A stretch of 64,000 bases of DNA from Azorhizobium caulinodans ORS 571 (lineage in GTDB: Bacteria; Pseudomonadota; Alphaproteobacteria; Rhizobiales; Xanthobacteraceae): contig NC_009937.1 in assembly GCF_000010525.1 (NCBI RefSeq), positions 186,001 to 250,000 on the forward strand, in the 5' to 3' direction. Positions 28,996-37,491 of the stretch are shown here, piece by piece. The position numbers and the translations under genes were made by a program. The first letter of the stretch is position 1, and each line of letters opens with the position of its first letter. The notes beneath the pieces were generated by a model that was given only the letters and a program-made list of their open reading frames with translations, was not told the DNA's origin and searched no databases.

Positions 28996-31191
28996 CTAGA
29001 AGGCAAGGCGGGCCGAGAGCAGTGCCTGGAGGGGGTCACCCACTGCCACACCGAGATTGCTGCCCTGTGTGGACGTGTAATAGGTGGTATTGAAGATGTT
29101 TTTCACATTGAGCTGGACGGTAATGGGCTTGGCGCTGCCGATGGTATAAGCGGCAAAGGCATCGAACACCGTATAGCCCGGCAGCCAGAAGCTGTTGGCG
29201 GCATCGCCCGCCGCCCGGCTGCGGCCATTGAGGCCGCCGCCCACCTTCAGGCTGTTGTCGCCCCATATCCGGCCGAAGTCATAGGTGGCGAAGAGCGAAT
29301 AGGTGGTGGCTGCCGAATTGGCGAGGGTGTTGCCGGCATATTGGGGATCCTGCAGCACCGTCACGTCGGCATAGCCGTAGCTGGCGATGATGTTGGTCCG
29401 GTCGGTCAATGCACCCGCCACATCGAACTCGAAGCCCCGCGAGCGGACCTTGCCGGCGGTGCGCGCGACGCTCTCGCCATCGACCAGTTCCGAATAGAGA
29501 ACGTTCTTCTTCTCGATGTCGAACACCGCGGCCGTGCCCGTCAGCCCCTTCATGATCTCGAACTTGAGACCGCCTTCGTAGGAGACGCTGGTCTCGGGCG
29601 GCAGCGTGCCGATGTAGCTGGCGATGGACACCTGTGGCACGAAGCCGGTGGCGTAGTTCACATAGAAGGACAGCCAATCGGTGGCCTTATAGACGAGGCC
29701 GGCGCGGGGCATGAACTCACCGCCGTCGGCGCTGGTGTTCAGATTGAAGGGACGGCCCTTGCCGGCGGTCTGCTCGTAATATTGCAGGCTGGCACCGGCG
29801 ACGAGGATCCACTGGTCGGTCAGATAGAAGGCATCCTGCGCATAGGCATTATAGACGCTCTGCTGGGCGCTCTGGTCGCTGTCGGCCGCCGAGACCGTGG
29901 TGCAGGAGGCGAGCTGGCCATAGACCGGATTGTAGATGTTGAAGCCGGTCCTGTTGGCGCAGCGCATCATGTCGGTGCGCAGCACGTCGTAATAATTGTA
30001 GGACGCGCCGAACAGCACCTCGTTCTTGAAGCCGGCGAGGTTCACCGTGCCCGACAGATCCGCCCGCAGGTTATGGTCATATTGGGTGGAATCCTGCGTC
30101 GCATCCGACCGGCGGGTCAGTGCGCCGGTCGAGGCATTGTAGGAGACCACACGGGCCTGATTGTCCGAATAGACGTCGCGGCTGTAGCTATAGTTTAGCT
30201 TCAGCTTCCAGCTGTCGTTGAGCTGGTGAACGGCATTGGCCTGGAACAGGTCCGAGGCGCCCTGGGTGATGTTGTAGGGTTCGTCGAACCGCGTGCGGCG
30301 GGGGACGTTCACCGCCTGGCCCGTGGTCAGGTTGAAGATGGTGCCGCGGTCGAAGGGCTCGGTATAGTCGCGGTGGTTATAGGCCAGGGTGACGGTGGTC
30401 TTGTCGCCATACCAGGCAAGGGAAGGGGCGAGAATGGTCTGGCGTGTGGTGCCATAGCTGCGCCAGTAGTCTTCATCCTGATATTCCGCCATGAAACGGT
30501 AAGCGAGGTTGGTGCCGGCGATGGGGCCGGTGATGTCGAGATCCGTATAGCCGCCGCCGAAGCTCGAGGCGGTGGCGGACAGCGAACCGCCGAAGGTCTG
30601 TTGCGGCGTCTTGGTGATGAGATTGATCACGCCGCCGGGCTCCTGAATGCCATAGAGCGTGGAAGCGGGCCCCTTCAACACCTCCACCCGGTCCGTGGTC
30701 AGATTGAAGCTGCGCGGCAGCACCGTGCGCATGCCGTTGGTGAGGATGGAGCCGTCGCGATTGTCGCCGAAGCCCCGCCGGGTGACGGCATCCTGCGTGG
30801 CACCCAGCGTGTTGGCGATGGTGACGTTGCTCACATTGGCGAGCACGTCGTCCAGCGAATGGGCAGCCTGATCGACGATCACCTCATTTGTGACGACATT
30901 CACCGCCTGCGGAATGTCGAGGATCGGCATCTCCGTCAGCGTGGCGCTGGAACTGGAGAGCGGCTGGTAGCCGTGCGTCTGCCCGCCCTGATCCTCGGCC
31001 TGCACGGTCAGCGTGGTCAGCAGGATTTCCGTGTCGCCATTGACGATGGTCTGTGTGGACGCGGAGGGAGCCGGACCACCCGACGTTTGCGCATGAACGC
31101 TGCTCGCAAGCGCCGCCTGAGCCAGAAGGAAGGCGGGAAGGGAAGCCTGTCGCAGCAGGCCGCGTGCAGTCGCGGAACGGATCATTGCCAA
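28996..31191 (-). CDS. TonB-dependent ferric-siderophore receptor
   Basis: 731 residues. A signal peptide (LPAFLLAQAALASSVHAQ) is followed by a short linker, a plug domain at about 80-190 (DIPQAVNVVTNEVI, RGFGDNRDGSILTNGM, VEVLKGPASTLYGIQEPGGVINLITKTP) and a 22-strand beta-barrel ending in the aromatic LSARLAF. The plug motifs are those of the FhuA/FoxA-type siderophore class. There is no N-terminal STN signalling domain, so no sigma/anti-sigma transduction is expected. It is divergent from the ABC importer genes, which should carry the ligand across the inner membrane. The ligand is unknown. Confidence 0.92.
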   Translation of the reverse strand: MAMIRSATARGLLRQASLPAFLLAQAALASSVHAQTSGGPAPSASTQTIVNGDTEILLTTLTVQAEDQGGQTHGYQPLSSSSATLTEMPILDIPQAVNVVTNEVIVDQAAHSLDDVLANVSNVTIANTLGATQDAVTRRGFGDNRDGSILTNGMRTVLPRSFNLTTDRVEVLKGPASTLYGIQEPGGVINLITKTPQQTFGGSLSATASSFGGGYTDLDITGPIAGTNLAYRFMAEYQDEDYWRSYGTTRQTILAPSLAWYGDKTTVTLAYNHRDYTEPFDRGTIFNLTTGQAVNVPRRTRFDEPYNITQGASDLFQANAVHQLNDSWKLKLNYSYSRDVYSDNQARVVSYNASTGALTRRSDATQDSTQYDHNLRADLSGTVNLAGFKNEVLFGASYNYYDVLRTDMMRCANRTGFNIYNPVYGQLASCTTVSAADSDQSAQQSVYNAYAQDAFYLTDQWILVAGASLQYYEQTAGKGRPFNLNTSADGGEFMPRAGLVYKATDWLSFYVNYATGFVPQVSIASYIGTLPPETSVSYEGGLKFEIMKGLTGTAAVFDIEKKNVLYSELVDGESVARTAGKVRSRGFEFDVAGALTDRTNIIASYGYADVTVLQDPQYAGNTLANSAATTYSLFATYDFGRIWGDNSLKVGGGLNGRSRAAGDAANSFWLPGYTVFDAFAAYTIGSAKPITVQLNVKNIFNTTYYTSTQGSNLGVAVGDPLQALLSARLAF

Positions 31192-31666
31192 TGCCTCAAA
31201 CTCGCGTCCCGCTGCTCACGGCGGCAAGGCCGCGCGGAAGCGACGGAACGCACCCCGTGAGAGGCAGGTCTTTCAAACGCGGATGTAGTAGTAAAATCTG
31301 GAAACAATCCAACATGCTTGCCGCTTTGGCGTCGGGCGCGACGCTGCCCGCGGCGCGCTGGACGCATTTCTACGCCACACGCGCCCAAAAGCACTGTTCT
31401 TGGCGCGGTTAGCTCCGGACTTTTTGTTTGGAATAAATCGAAAAAGACTTCGGTATCGCGAGCCGCGCCGGTGCATTTTTGCATCACGATTGTCCCGTCC
31501 GGGCCTTGTTTTCAGGGTGAAGTCCCCGCTGCAATTGACTACTACAATTGGCTACCGGACAGCTTGAGCGTGATGCCGCTTGAGCTATTGGCCGTTGCGG
31601 CCGATCCGCCGCCGCAGCGCGCGGAAGGCCGGGAGCGGCGGCGCCGCGGGCATGAGGAGTGTGGGC
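31192..31666. promoter_or_regulatory. Divergent promoter region of the iron-uptake locus
   Basis: 475 bp between the receptor and ABC ATPase genes. It contains two CAATTG palindromes 13 bp apart (31532-31537 and 31545-31550) and a TTGACT hexamer within the same stretch. I did not find a clear Fur, RirA or Irr motif. Regulation by iron is expected from the genes rather than seen in the sequence. Confidence 0.4.
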
Positions 31667-32509
31667 GTGGAAACGGCGGTGGGTGCGGCGGGGGCGGAGG
31701 GGGAGCCGGGCGATGATGGCCTGCGCACCCGATGCCTTCAGGTCGCCTATGGCCGCCGGCTGGTGATCGACGGCGTCTCGCTGTCGGTCCCCTCAGGCCG
31801 CCTCACGGCTCTCATCGGCCCCAACGGTTCGGGCAAGTCCACCTTGCTCGGCGCCATGGCCCGCCTGCTGGCACCGCGCGCGGGCGCGGTGCTGCTCGAC
31901 GGCCGCAGCGTACATCACATGCCGACGCGCGCCCTCGCCCGCGCGCTGGGCATCTTGCCCCAGAGCCCCGTCGTGCCGGAAAGTCTGACGGCCTACGAAC
32001 TGGTCTCGCGCGGGCGCTATCCCCATCAGGGGGCGCTGAAGCGCTGGAGCGAATCTGACGAGCAGGCGGTCGTGCGGGCGATGCGTCTCACCGGCACGCT
32101 GGATTTCGCCGATGTCCCGGTGGATCGCCTGTCGGGCGGCCAGCGCCAGCGCTGCTGGATCGCCATGACCATGGCGCAGGAAACGCCTGTGATCCTGCTC
32201 GACGAGCCTACCACCTTCCTCGATCTGCGTTATCAGGTGGAGGTGCTCGAGCTGTTGCGCACGCTCGCCCATGCGCATGGACGTACGGTCGTCGCAGTCC
32301 TGCACGACCTCAATCTGGCGCTCGCTTATGCCGATTGCGTGGTCTGCCTGAAGGAAGGCCGAATCCATGCGGTGGCGCAGGAGGGGGAACCGCTCACCAG
32401 TGAGACCGTGCGCGAGGTCTATGGTCTTGCCGTCACGCGTGTCTCGCACCCGATCACCGGCGCGCCGGTGTTTCTGCCGCTGCCCTCTACGGTGGGAGGC
32501 GCCCCGTGA
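31667..32509 (+). CDS. Iron-chelate ABC transporter ATP-binding protein (FecE/FhuC type)
   Basis: About 280 residues. Walker A GPNGSGKST, Q-loop at ILPQSPVVPESL, signature LSGGQRQRCWIAM, Walker B VILLDEPTTFLD and the switch His in VLHDLNLALAY. This profile is typical of siderophore and B12 importers. I chose GTG 31667 because AGGAG sits seven bases upstream; ATG 31652 and an earlier frame opening to 31580 are alternatives. Its stop overlaps the first permease start. Confidence 0.9.
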   Translation: METAVGAAGAEGEPGDDGLRTRCLQVAYGRRLVIDGVSLSVPSGRLTALIGPNGSGKSTLLGAMARLLAPRAGAVLLDGRSVHHMPTRALARALGILPQSPVVPESLTAYELVSRGRYPHQGALKRWSESDEQAVVRAMRLTGTLDFADVPVDRLSGGQRQRCWIAMTMAQETPVILLDEPTTFLDLRYQVEVLELLRTLAHAHGRTVVAVLHDLNLALAYADCVVCLKEGRIHAVAQEGEPLTSETVREVYGLAVTRVSHPITGAPVFLPLPSTVGGAP

Positions 32510-33558
32510 CGCTGGTGCTTTCCGCGCCCCGGCTGGCGCAACCACTGCGGCTCGCCGGTCTGGTGGGCGTCGTCGCCTTGCTGTTTGTGGTGTCGCTGTT
32601 GCATCTCGGCTTCGGCGCGCGGCCCATTGCGCCGCGTGTGGTGCTTGAAGCGTTCCTAGCATTCGACCCGGCAAGCTTCGACCACAGGGTGGTGCGGGAT
32701 CTGCGCCTGCCGCGCCTGTGCGCCGGCCTCATGGTGGGGGCGGCCCTCGGCGTGTGCGGCGCGCTGTTGCAGGCCGTGACCCGCAATCCTTTGGGCGAAC
32801 CGCACGTGCTCGGGCTCAATGCCGGGGCGACGTTCGCCGTCGTCACCACCCTCACGCTTGGCCCCTGGTTGGGGCGCGCCGGCGTGCCCGTGCCGGCGCC
32901 GGCGACGCTGCTCGCCGCCCGTCCGCTGGTGGCGGCGCTGGGGGCGGGGGTCATGTTCGCCGCGGTCATGACGATCGGCGCGGCTGGGCGCCTCGGTGCG
33001 ACGCCGCTCAAGATGACCCTGTGCGGGGTGGCCCTGTCCGGCTTTGCGGCAGCGCTCACCTCGGCCCAGCTGATCCTCGACGATCAGACGCTGGCGACGC
33101 TCCGGCTCTGGCTGGCGGGCGATCTCTCCGGCGTGTCGCGCACCGCAGTTTGGGGCGTGCTGCCCTGGTTCGCGGCCGGTCTCGGCCTCGCCTTCGCTTT
33201 GTCCGGACGGCTGAACGTGCTTGGGCTCGGCGACGACGTGGCGCGTGGGCTCGGGGTGAACCTCACCCGCACGCGCGGGGCGGCGCTGGTGGCGGCCGGC
33301 GTGCTCTGCGGGGCGGCGGTCTCGCTGGCCGGTCCCGTGGGCTTCGTCGGTCTCCTTGTCCCGCACGTGGCGCGCACCCTGTTCTCGCGCGATCACCGCC
33401 TGCTGCTGCCGCTGTGCGCGATGCTTGGGGCGAGCCTGCTTCTGGCCGCCGACCTGGCTGCGCGGGCGCTGGCGGCGCCGCGCGAATTCGCCACCGGCGT
33501 CGTCACCGCGCTGATCGGCGTGCCGGTGTTTCTCCTGCTTGCGGCGCGGAGCCGGTGA
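32506..33558 (+). CDS. Iron-chelate ABC transporter permease (FecCD family) 1
   Basis: 350 residues, GTG start overlapping the ATPase stop (GTGA). About ten hydrophobic helices. FecCD hallmarks: DLRLPRLCAGLMVGAALGVCGALLQAVTRNPLGEPHVLGLNAGA and the coupling region GPVGFVGLLVPHVARTLF. It forms the membrane channel with the second permease. Ends at 33558 within the start of the next gene. Confidence 0.93.
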   Translation: MTLVLSAPRLAQPLRLAGLVGVVALLFVVSLLHLGFGARPIAPRVVLEAFLAFDPASFDHRVVRDLRLPRLCAGLMVGAALGVCGALLQAVTRNPLGEPHVLGLNAGATFAVVTTLTLGPWLGRAGVPVPAPATLLAARPLVAALGAGVMFAAVMTIGAAGRLGATPLKMTLCGVALSGFAAALTSAQLILDDQTLATLRLWLAGDLSGVSRTAVWGVLPWFAAGLGLAFALSGRLNVLGLGDDVARGLGVNLTRTRGAALVAAGVLCGAAVSLAGPVGFVGLLVPHVARTLFSRDHRLLLPLCAMLGASLLLAADLAARALAAPREFATGVVTALIGVPVFLLLAARSR

Positions 33559-34598
33559 TGGTCGGGCTCGCCGGCTATCGGCACGTCCGGCTCGGGCCGC
33601 TGGCGGTGCGGGTGCGGCCGCGCGCGGTGAGCGTCGGCCTCGGGCTTCTGCTGCTCCTGCTGGCCACGGCGGCCTTCGCTCTGGCGCGGGGCAGCCTTGT
33701 GCTGCCCACGCGAGAGGTGATCGCCGTTCTGCTGGGACAGGACGCGCCCAAGGCAGTCCTGCATATCGTCGCCGATGTCCGCCTGCCGCGTGTGCTGCTG
33801 GCGCTGCTGGCGGGCGGCATGCTGGGGCTGGCGGGCGCCACCATGCAGTCCCTGACGCGCAACGGACTTGCCGATCCCGGCCTGATCGGCGTCAAGGAGG
33901 GGGCGAGCATCGGCGTCCTGGCGGTGCTGTTCTTCGCGCCCGACGTCGATCCTGCCTGGCGGCCGCTGGCAGGCCTCGCCGGAGGGCTTGTCACGGCTTT
34001 GATCGTCTGTGCCCTGGCGCGCGATCTCTCCGGGCTGCGCTTCGTCCTGCTCGGCATCGGTATGTCCTGGCTGCTCTCGGCGGGGCTTCTGGTCTTTCTC
34101 ACCACGGCGGACGTGAACGACGTGGAGACGGCGCTGGTCTGGCTCGCCGGCAGCCTGCACGGTGCCGCTTGGCCGACGCTGCCTGGCGCCGCCCTTTGGG
34201 AAGGGGTCGGCCTTGTGGTGCTCGCAGCCACCGCCCGTGGCGCCGACGCTTCGCTGCTGGGGCGCGGGGCGGCCATCGGCCTCGGGGTTCGGCCGGGGAT
34301 GCTCGACACCGTGCGACTGGCCGTCGCGGTCCTGATGACCGCCGCTGCCGTCTCCGCCGTCGGCAGCCTCGGCTTTGTCGGCCTGATGGCGCCCCATGCG
34401 GCCCGCCTCTTGCTCGGCGGCGGGCAGGCGGGGCTGCTGGCCGGAAGCGCGCTCGTGGGCGCGCTCATGGTGCTGGCCGCTGACACGCTCGGGCGGCTCG
34501 CCTTCGCGCCGCTCCAGATCCCCGCCGGCATCGTCATGGCGGTGTGCGGCGTGCCCGTCTTCCTCTTCATGCTCTGGCTGCGCCGAGACCGGCTCTGA
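33558..34598 (+). CDS. Iron-chelate ABC transporter permease (FecCD family) 2
   Basis: 346 residues, ATG sharing its first base with the last base of the previous stop. Family motifs ADVRLPRVLLALLAGGMLGLAGATMQSLTRNGLADPGLIGVKEGA and GSLGFVGLMAPHAARLLLGG parallel those of permease 1, so the two arose by duplication and form a heterodimer. The same frame stays open through permease 1, but that part is an antisense-like shadow. Confidence 0.92.
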   Translation: MVGLAGYRHVRLGPLAVRVRPRAVSVGLGLLLLLLATAAFALARGSLVLPTREVIAVLLGQDAPKAVLHIVADVRLPRVLLALLAGGMLGLAGATMQSLTRNGLADPGLIGVKEGASIGVLAVLFFAPDVDPAWRPLAGLAGGLVTALIVCALARDLSGLRFVLLGIGMSWLLSAGLLVFLTTADVNDVETALVWLAGSLHGAAWPTLPGAALWEGVGLVVLAATARGADASLLGRGAAIGLGVRPGMLDTVRLAVAVLMTAAAVSAVGSLGFVGLMAPHAARLLLGGGQAGLLAGSALVGALMVLAADTLGRLAFAPLQIPAGIVMAVCGVPVFLFMLWLRRDRL

Positions 34599-34612
34599 AG
34601 GATGTGTGCCCG

Positions 34613-35587
34613 ATGCTTGCGATCTTTCTCCGCCGTGCCCTGGCGCCCTGTGTTCTGGCGGCGCTGATGCTGACCGGCGCCATCGCAGATGCGGGCGCCC
34701 AGACACGGGCCTTCAGCGATGACCTCGGGCGCACGGTGCAGGTCCCCGTGCACCCCTTGCGGATCGTGTCGCTGCACGACCTCGACATCACCTTGCCGCT
34801 GATCGAACTCGGGGCGCCCCCGGTGGCGAGCCACGGCCGCGTCGCGCCCGACGGCAGCCGTTTCCTGCGGGCGGGCAAGCTTCTGGCTGGGGTGGACTTC
34901 GACAGCGGTGGCATCGCCTTCATCGGCGCCAATGCCATCGACCTTGAGGCGGTGGCAGCCGCCAAGCCCGATCTCATCATCACGCTGACCACCCGCGACA
35001 CGCCGGTGGCGCAGCTGGAGCGGATCGCCCCCACCGTGAGCCTCGATCATCTCAAGGGCGGACCCGAGGGGCTCTATGGCAAGCTCGCCGAACTGACCGG
35101 CACCAAGCCCCGGCTGGCGCAGCTCGAAGCCCGCTACCGGGCGCAGATCGCCCAGCTCCGGGCGGTGGTCGATACAGGCAAGGTCACGGTGGCGACGCTT
35201 CAGGCGAACCAGGGCAAGATCACCGTCTTCCACACCGACCGGGCGCTGGGGCGCGTGTTGCGGGATGCCGGCTTCCGCTTTCCGGCGCTCCTCAATTCCA
35301 TACCGGAGGGCGGGCGTCTCGACGTGAGCGCCGAGCGCCTGCCGGATCTCGATGCCGATCTCGTCTTCGATACCTTCCGCTCTGATCGCGGCGGCGGCCC
35401 GGCGGAGGAGTGGGCGGCGATGGAGACCGTCTTCCCCGGCTTCTGCGACGTGCTCCTAGCCTGCCGGGGCGGGCGCTTCCTGCTGTTGCCGCGGGATGAG
35501 ACCATCTCCAACACCTACGCGGCGCTCAGCCTTCTGGTGCCGGTCGTGCAGGCGCAGGCGCTGCGACTGCGGCCAGCCTGGCGCTGA
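34613..35587 (+). CDS. Iron-chelate ABC transporter substrate-binding protein (FecB/FhuD type)
   Basis: 324 residues. A signal peptide (ALAPCVLAALMLTGAIADAGAQ) precedes a class III periplasmic binding fold: FSDDLGRTVQVPVHPLRIVSL, then IGANAIDLEAVAAAKPDLIITL with the helical backbone, and the C-terminal lobe. The ATG at 34613 has AAGGA ten bases upstream. It completes the receptor, binding protein, two-permease and ATPase set needed for uptake of a siderophore- or heme-like chelate. Confidence 0.88.
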   Translation: MLAIFLRRALAPCVLAALMLTGAIADAGAQTRAFSDDLGRTVQVPVHPLRIVSLHDLDITLPLIELGAPPVASHGRVAPDGSRFLRAGKLLAGVDFDSGGIAFIGANAIDLEAVAAAKPDLIITLTTRDTPVAQLERIAPTVSLDHLKGGPEGLYGKLAELTGTKPRLAQLEARYRAQIAQLRAVVDTGKVTVATLQANQGKITVFHTDRALGRVLRDAGFRFPALLNSIPEGGRLDVSAERLPDLDADLVFDTFRSDRGGGPAEEWAAMETVFPGFCDVLLACRGGRFLLLPRDETISNTYAALSLLVPVVQAQALRLRPAWR

Positions 35588-35683
35588 AGTTGGAGGCCGC
35601 AAGTGCCTGTGTCAGCATAACCGCAAAGCGCGCCGGCGGCCGAGCGCCGGAACAGCCCTCCGGGGCAGGAGCAGAAGGGGCGC

Positions 35684-36574
35684 ATGTCGACGCCGTCGGG
35701 AAATCGCAAGGTGAAGGTGGACCGCCTCGGGGAGCGCCTGCGCACGCGGGGGGCCTCCCTCTCGCCCAGCCTCAAAGCGGTAGCCGACTATATTGATGAG
35801 AACCGCCGCCTCGTCCTCAGCAAGTCCGCTTTGGACATTGCCGCTGAAACCGGGACGTCGGACGCGACCGTCATCCGCGCCATTCAGGCGCTGGGGTTTT
35901 CCGGCCTGCGGGAACTGAAGCGCACGCTCTCCGCCCATCTGGGCGGGGTGATCCCCTCGGTGGACAAGATGTCCTCCACGACGGAGCAGCTTCAGCGCAG
36001 CGTCGATACTTCCATCGATTTCGTGCGGGACGGGCACCTCGCGGGCATCGAGAAGATCACCGCGCCCGAGAACCGGGTGGCCATGGCCGCCGCCGTCGAA
36101 CTGCTGCGCGGGGCGCAGGGCATCGGACTGTTCGGCATCGGCGCCTCGGCCATTCTCGCCGATTACGCTGCCCGTCTGCTGATCCGCAACGGCCGCCATG
36201 CTTATGCACTGAACCGCACCGGCATCGGCCTTGGCGAGCAACTCCTCGCCATGCGCCGGGGGGACGTGCTCATCATGATGGGTCAGTCGAGCGCCCACCG
36301 GGAGGGTACGGCGGCGCTGGAAGAGGCGCGGCGCCTCGGCGTGCGCATGATCCTGCTGACGGGGGCCGCCGCGCCGGCCTTCGGCAAGCAGGCGGACGTG
36401 ATCATCCGCGTGCCGCGCGGCCGCTCCGAGCTGGTGCCCCTGCACGGGCTCGTGCTGATGGCGCTGGAGATGCTGGTGATAGGCCTTGCCGCCGTGGAGC
36501 CCGAGCGCTCCACCCAGTCGCTGGAGCGTCTGCACACCCTCTATGAGGACATCCGCAAGCCGCCGCGGGGGTGA
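35684..36574 (+). CDS. RpiR-family transcriptional regulator
   Basis: 296 residues. An N-terminal HTH_6 domain at about 14-90 (SLKAVADYIDENRRLVLSKSALDIAAETGTSDATVIRAIQALGFSGLRELKRTL) is followed by a SIS sugar-phosphate-binding domain at about 125-260 (GIGLFGIGASAILADYAARLL, VLIMMGQSSAHREG, MILLTGAAAPAF). It lies 96 bp after the iron binding protein in the same direction. RpiR proteins usually control sugar catabolism, so the link to iron uptake is not obvious. It may belong to a locus whose rest was lost. Confidence 0.9.
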   Translation: MSTPSGNRKVKVDRLGERLRTRGASLSPSLKAVADYIDENRRLVLSKSALDIAAETGTSDATVIRAIQALGFSGLRELKRTLSAHLGGVIPSVDKMSSTTEQLQRSVDTSIDFVRDGHLAGIEKITAPENRVAMAAAVELLRGAQGIGLFGIGASAILADYAARLLIRNGRHAYALNRTGIGLGEQLLAMRRGDVLIMMGQSSAHREGTAALEEARRLGVRMILLTGAAAPAFGKQADVIIRVPRGRSELVPLHGLVLMALEMLVIGLAAVEPERSTQSLERLHTLYEDIRKPPRG

Positions 36575-36637
36575 CCCCGGCCGGGTATCCGGCCCAGGCT
36601 TGCGGCTCATGATGAGCTCGCTGTGTGAAGAGGTGTC

Positions 36638-36658
36638 TATCGCCGCGATAACAATTGT
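36638..36658. repeat. Adjacent palindromes downstream of rpiR
   Basis: TATCGC-C-GCGATA (36638-36650) is followed directly by ACAATTGT (36651-36658). The two palindromes lie at the edge of the degraded region and may be an operator left behind or a site of no present use. Confidence 0.35.
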
Positions 36659-36824
36659 CAGCGATATGAAATGCGCTTGTTCGTCGGCGCCGATGCGGCA
36701 GCCATGCTGAAAATTTGCAGGCGCCAAAAAAGCCGGGAGTTATGCGAGCGCAGCGGAAGGTTGGCGGCTTATGGCCAGCGTCACTTCCAAACCACATCAC
36801 AGATCGCGATCGAGATGAGGTTTT

Positions 36825-37052
36825 CTAGCCCGTTGCCCCTCGCACGTCATCGAGAAATTCGGATCCTGGCGACACACCGGAGAGCATCAGCCGGTCGCGG
36901 GCGCGCGTGGCGGCGACGTAAAGCAAATGGCGCCCCGTTTCCTGTACGGCTTCAAGATCCGCCAAATCTCCCACTTCACCGAGCCTCACGGGATCGGGAA
37001 GCACATCTTCGTCCAATGCTATGACGGCCACAGCGCACTTTCGTCGTCTCCT
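36825..37052 (-). pseudogene. C-terminal remnant of a UvrD-family helicase
   Basis: The frame translates to KCAVAVIALDEDVLPDP followed by ETGRHLLYVAATRARDRLML, ending in SGVSPGSEFLDDVR. These match the region before and through motif VI of superfamily 1 helicases (YVAATRAR is motif VI). Everything upstream is missing: a TGA at about 37053 closes the frame and no helicase motifs are seen beyond it. About 75 residues remain of a protein that is normally 600 or more. The preserved tail resembles helicases often found in accessory or defence islands, though this is recalled rather than searched. Confidence 0.75.
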
Positions 37053-37336
37053 TCACGACCGTCATGGTGTCGGAGATGTCCCATCAGGTGAGGCACAGGT
37101 ATCTGAGCTGGTTCCGGTTTTTTTCAGACCGGATACCGATGGAGAACTCCAGTTCAATAGCTTGGGCGAAGAGTGATTTTTCCAGCATGAAGAAGTCGAA
37201 TGTGACGAAAGCGCAGGTGGCCTTCATCCCGAAAGCTGGCTGAAGGATGGAATGCCAATTCCGCAAGGTTAGCGCAAGGCCGAGATCAGCGAAGCTACGT
37301 TCATTAATTGACGCAGGACGCATGCAGCACTGCTTC
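37053..37336. other. Degraded, AT-richer DNA without a convincing gene
   Basis: Lower GC than neighbours. One 88-codon minus-strand frame (37084-37350) has codon use and composition unlike the rest and no recognised domain. Together with the helicase remnant this marks a former insertion or deletion junction. Confidence 0.45.
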
Positions 37337-37350
37337 TTGATCTGGAGCAA
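37337..37350. promoter_or_regulatory. FNR/FixK-like box upstream of the DUF3141 operon
   Basis: TTGATCTGGAGCAA fits TTG(A/C)-N6-(T/G)CAA, the FixK2 consensus, and matches nine of the ten bases of the FNR TTGAT-N4-ATCAA form. It is about 150 bp upstream of the DUF3141 start. A class II position would put the start site near 37385, but the -10 there (TAGGAA) is weak. Confidence 0.5.
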
Positions 37351-37491
37351 GGCAGTAGCACGGAACCCCGACTAGGAAATCTGGAGCGACTGCAGTCTGG
37401 CACGTGAGACGTGGAGTAAATCGGGTCGCTGTGTTGGTTTGGCGTAGCGCCGATGCGTCCGTGATGCCCTGCAAACATCCGGGAGTTTCCC

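Noticed and set aside
32718-33557. N-terminal extension of the second FecCD permease
   Set aside because: This part overlaps permease 1 in another frame and lacks helices; the ATG at 33558 begins the conserved protein.
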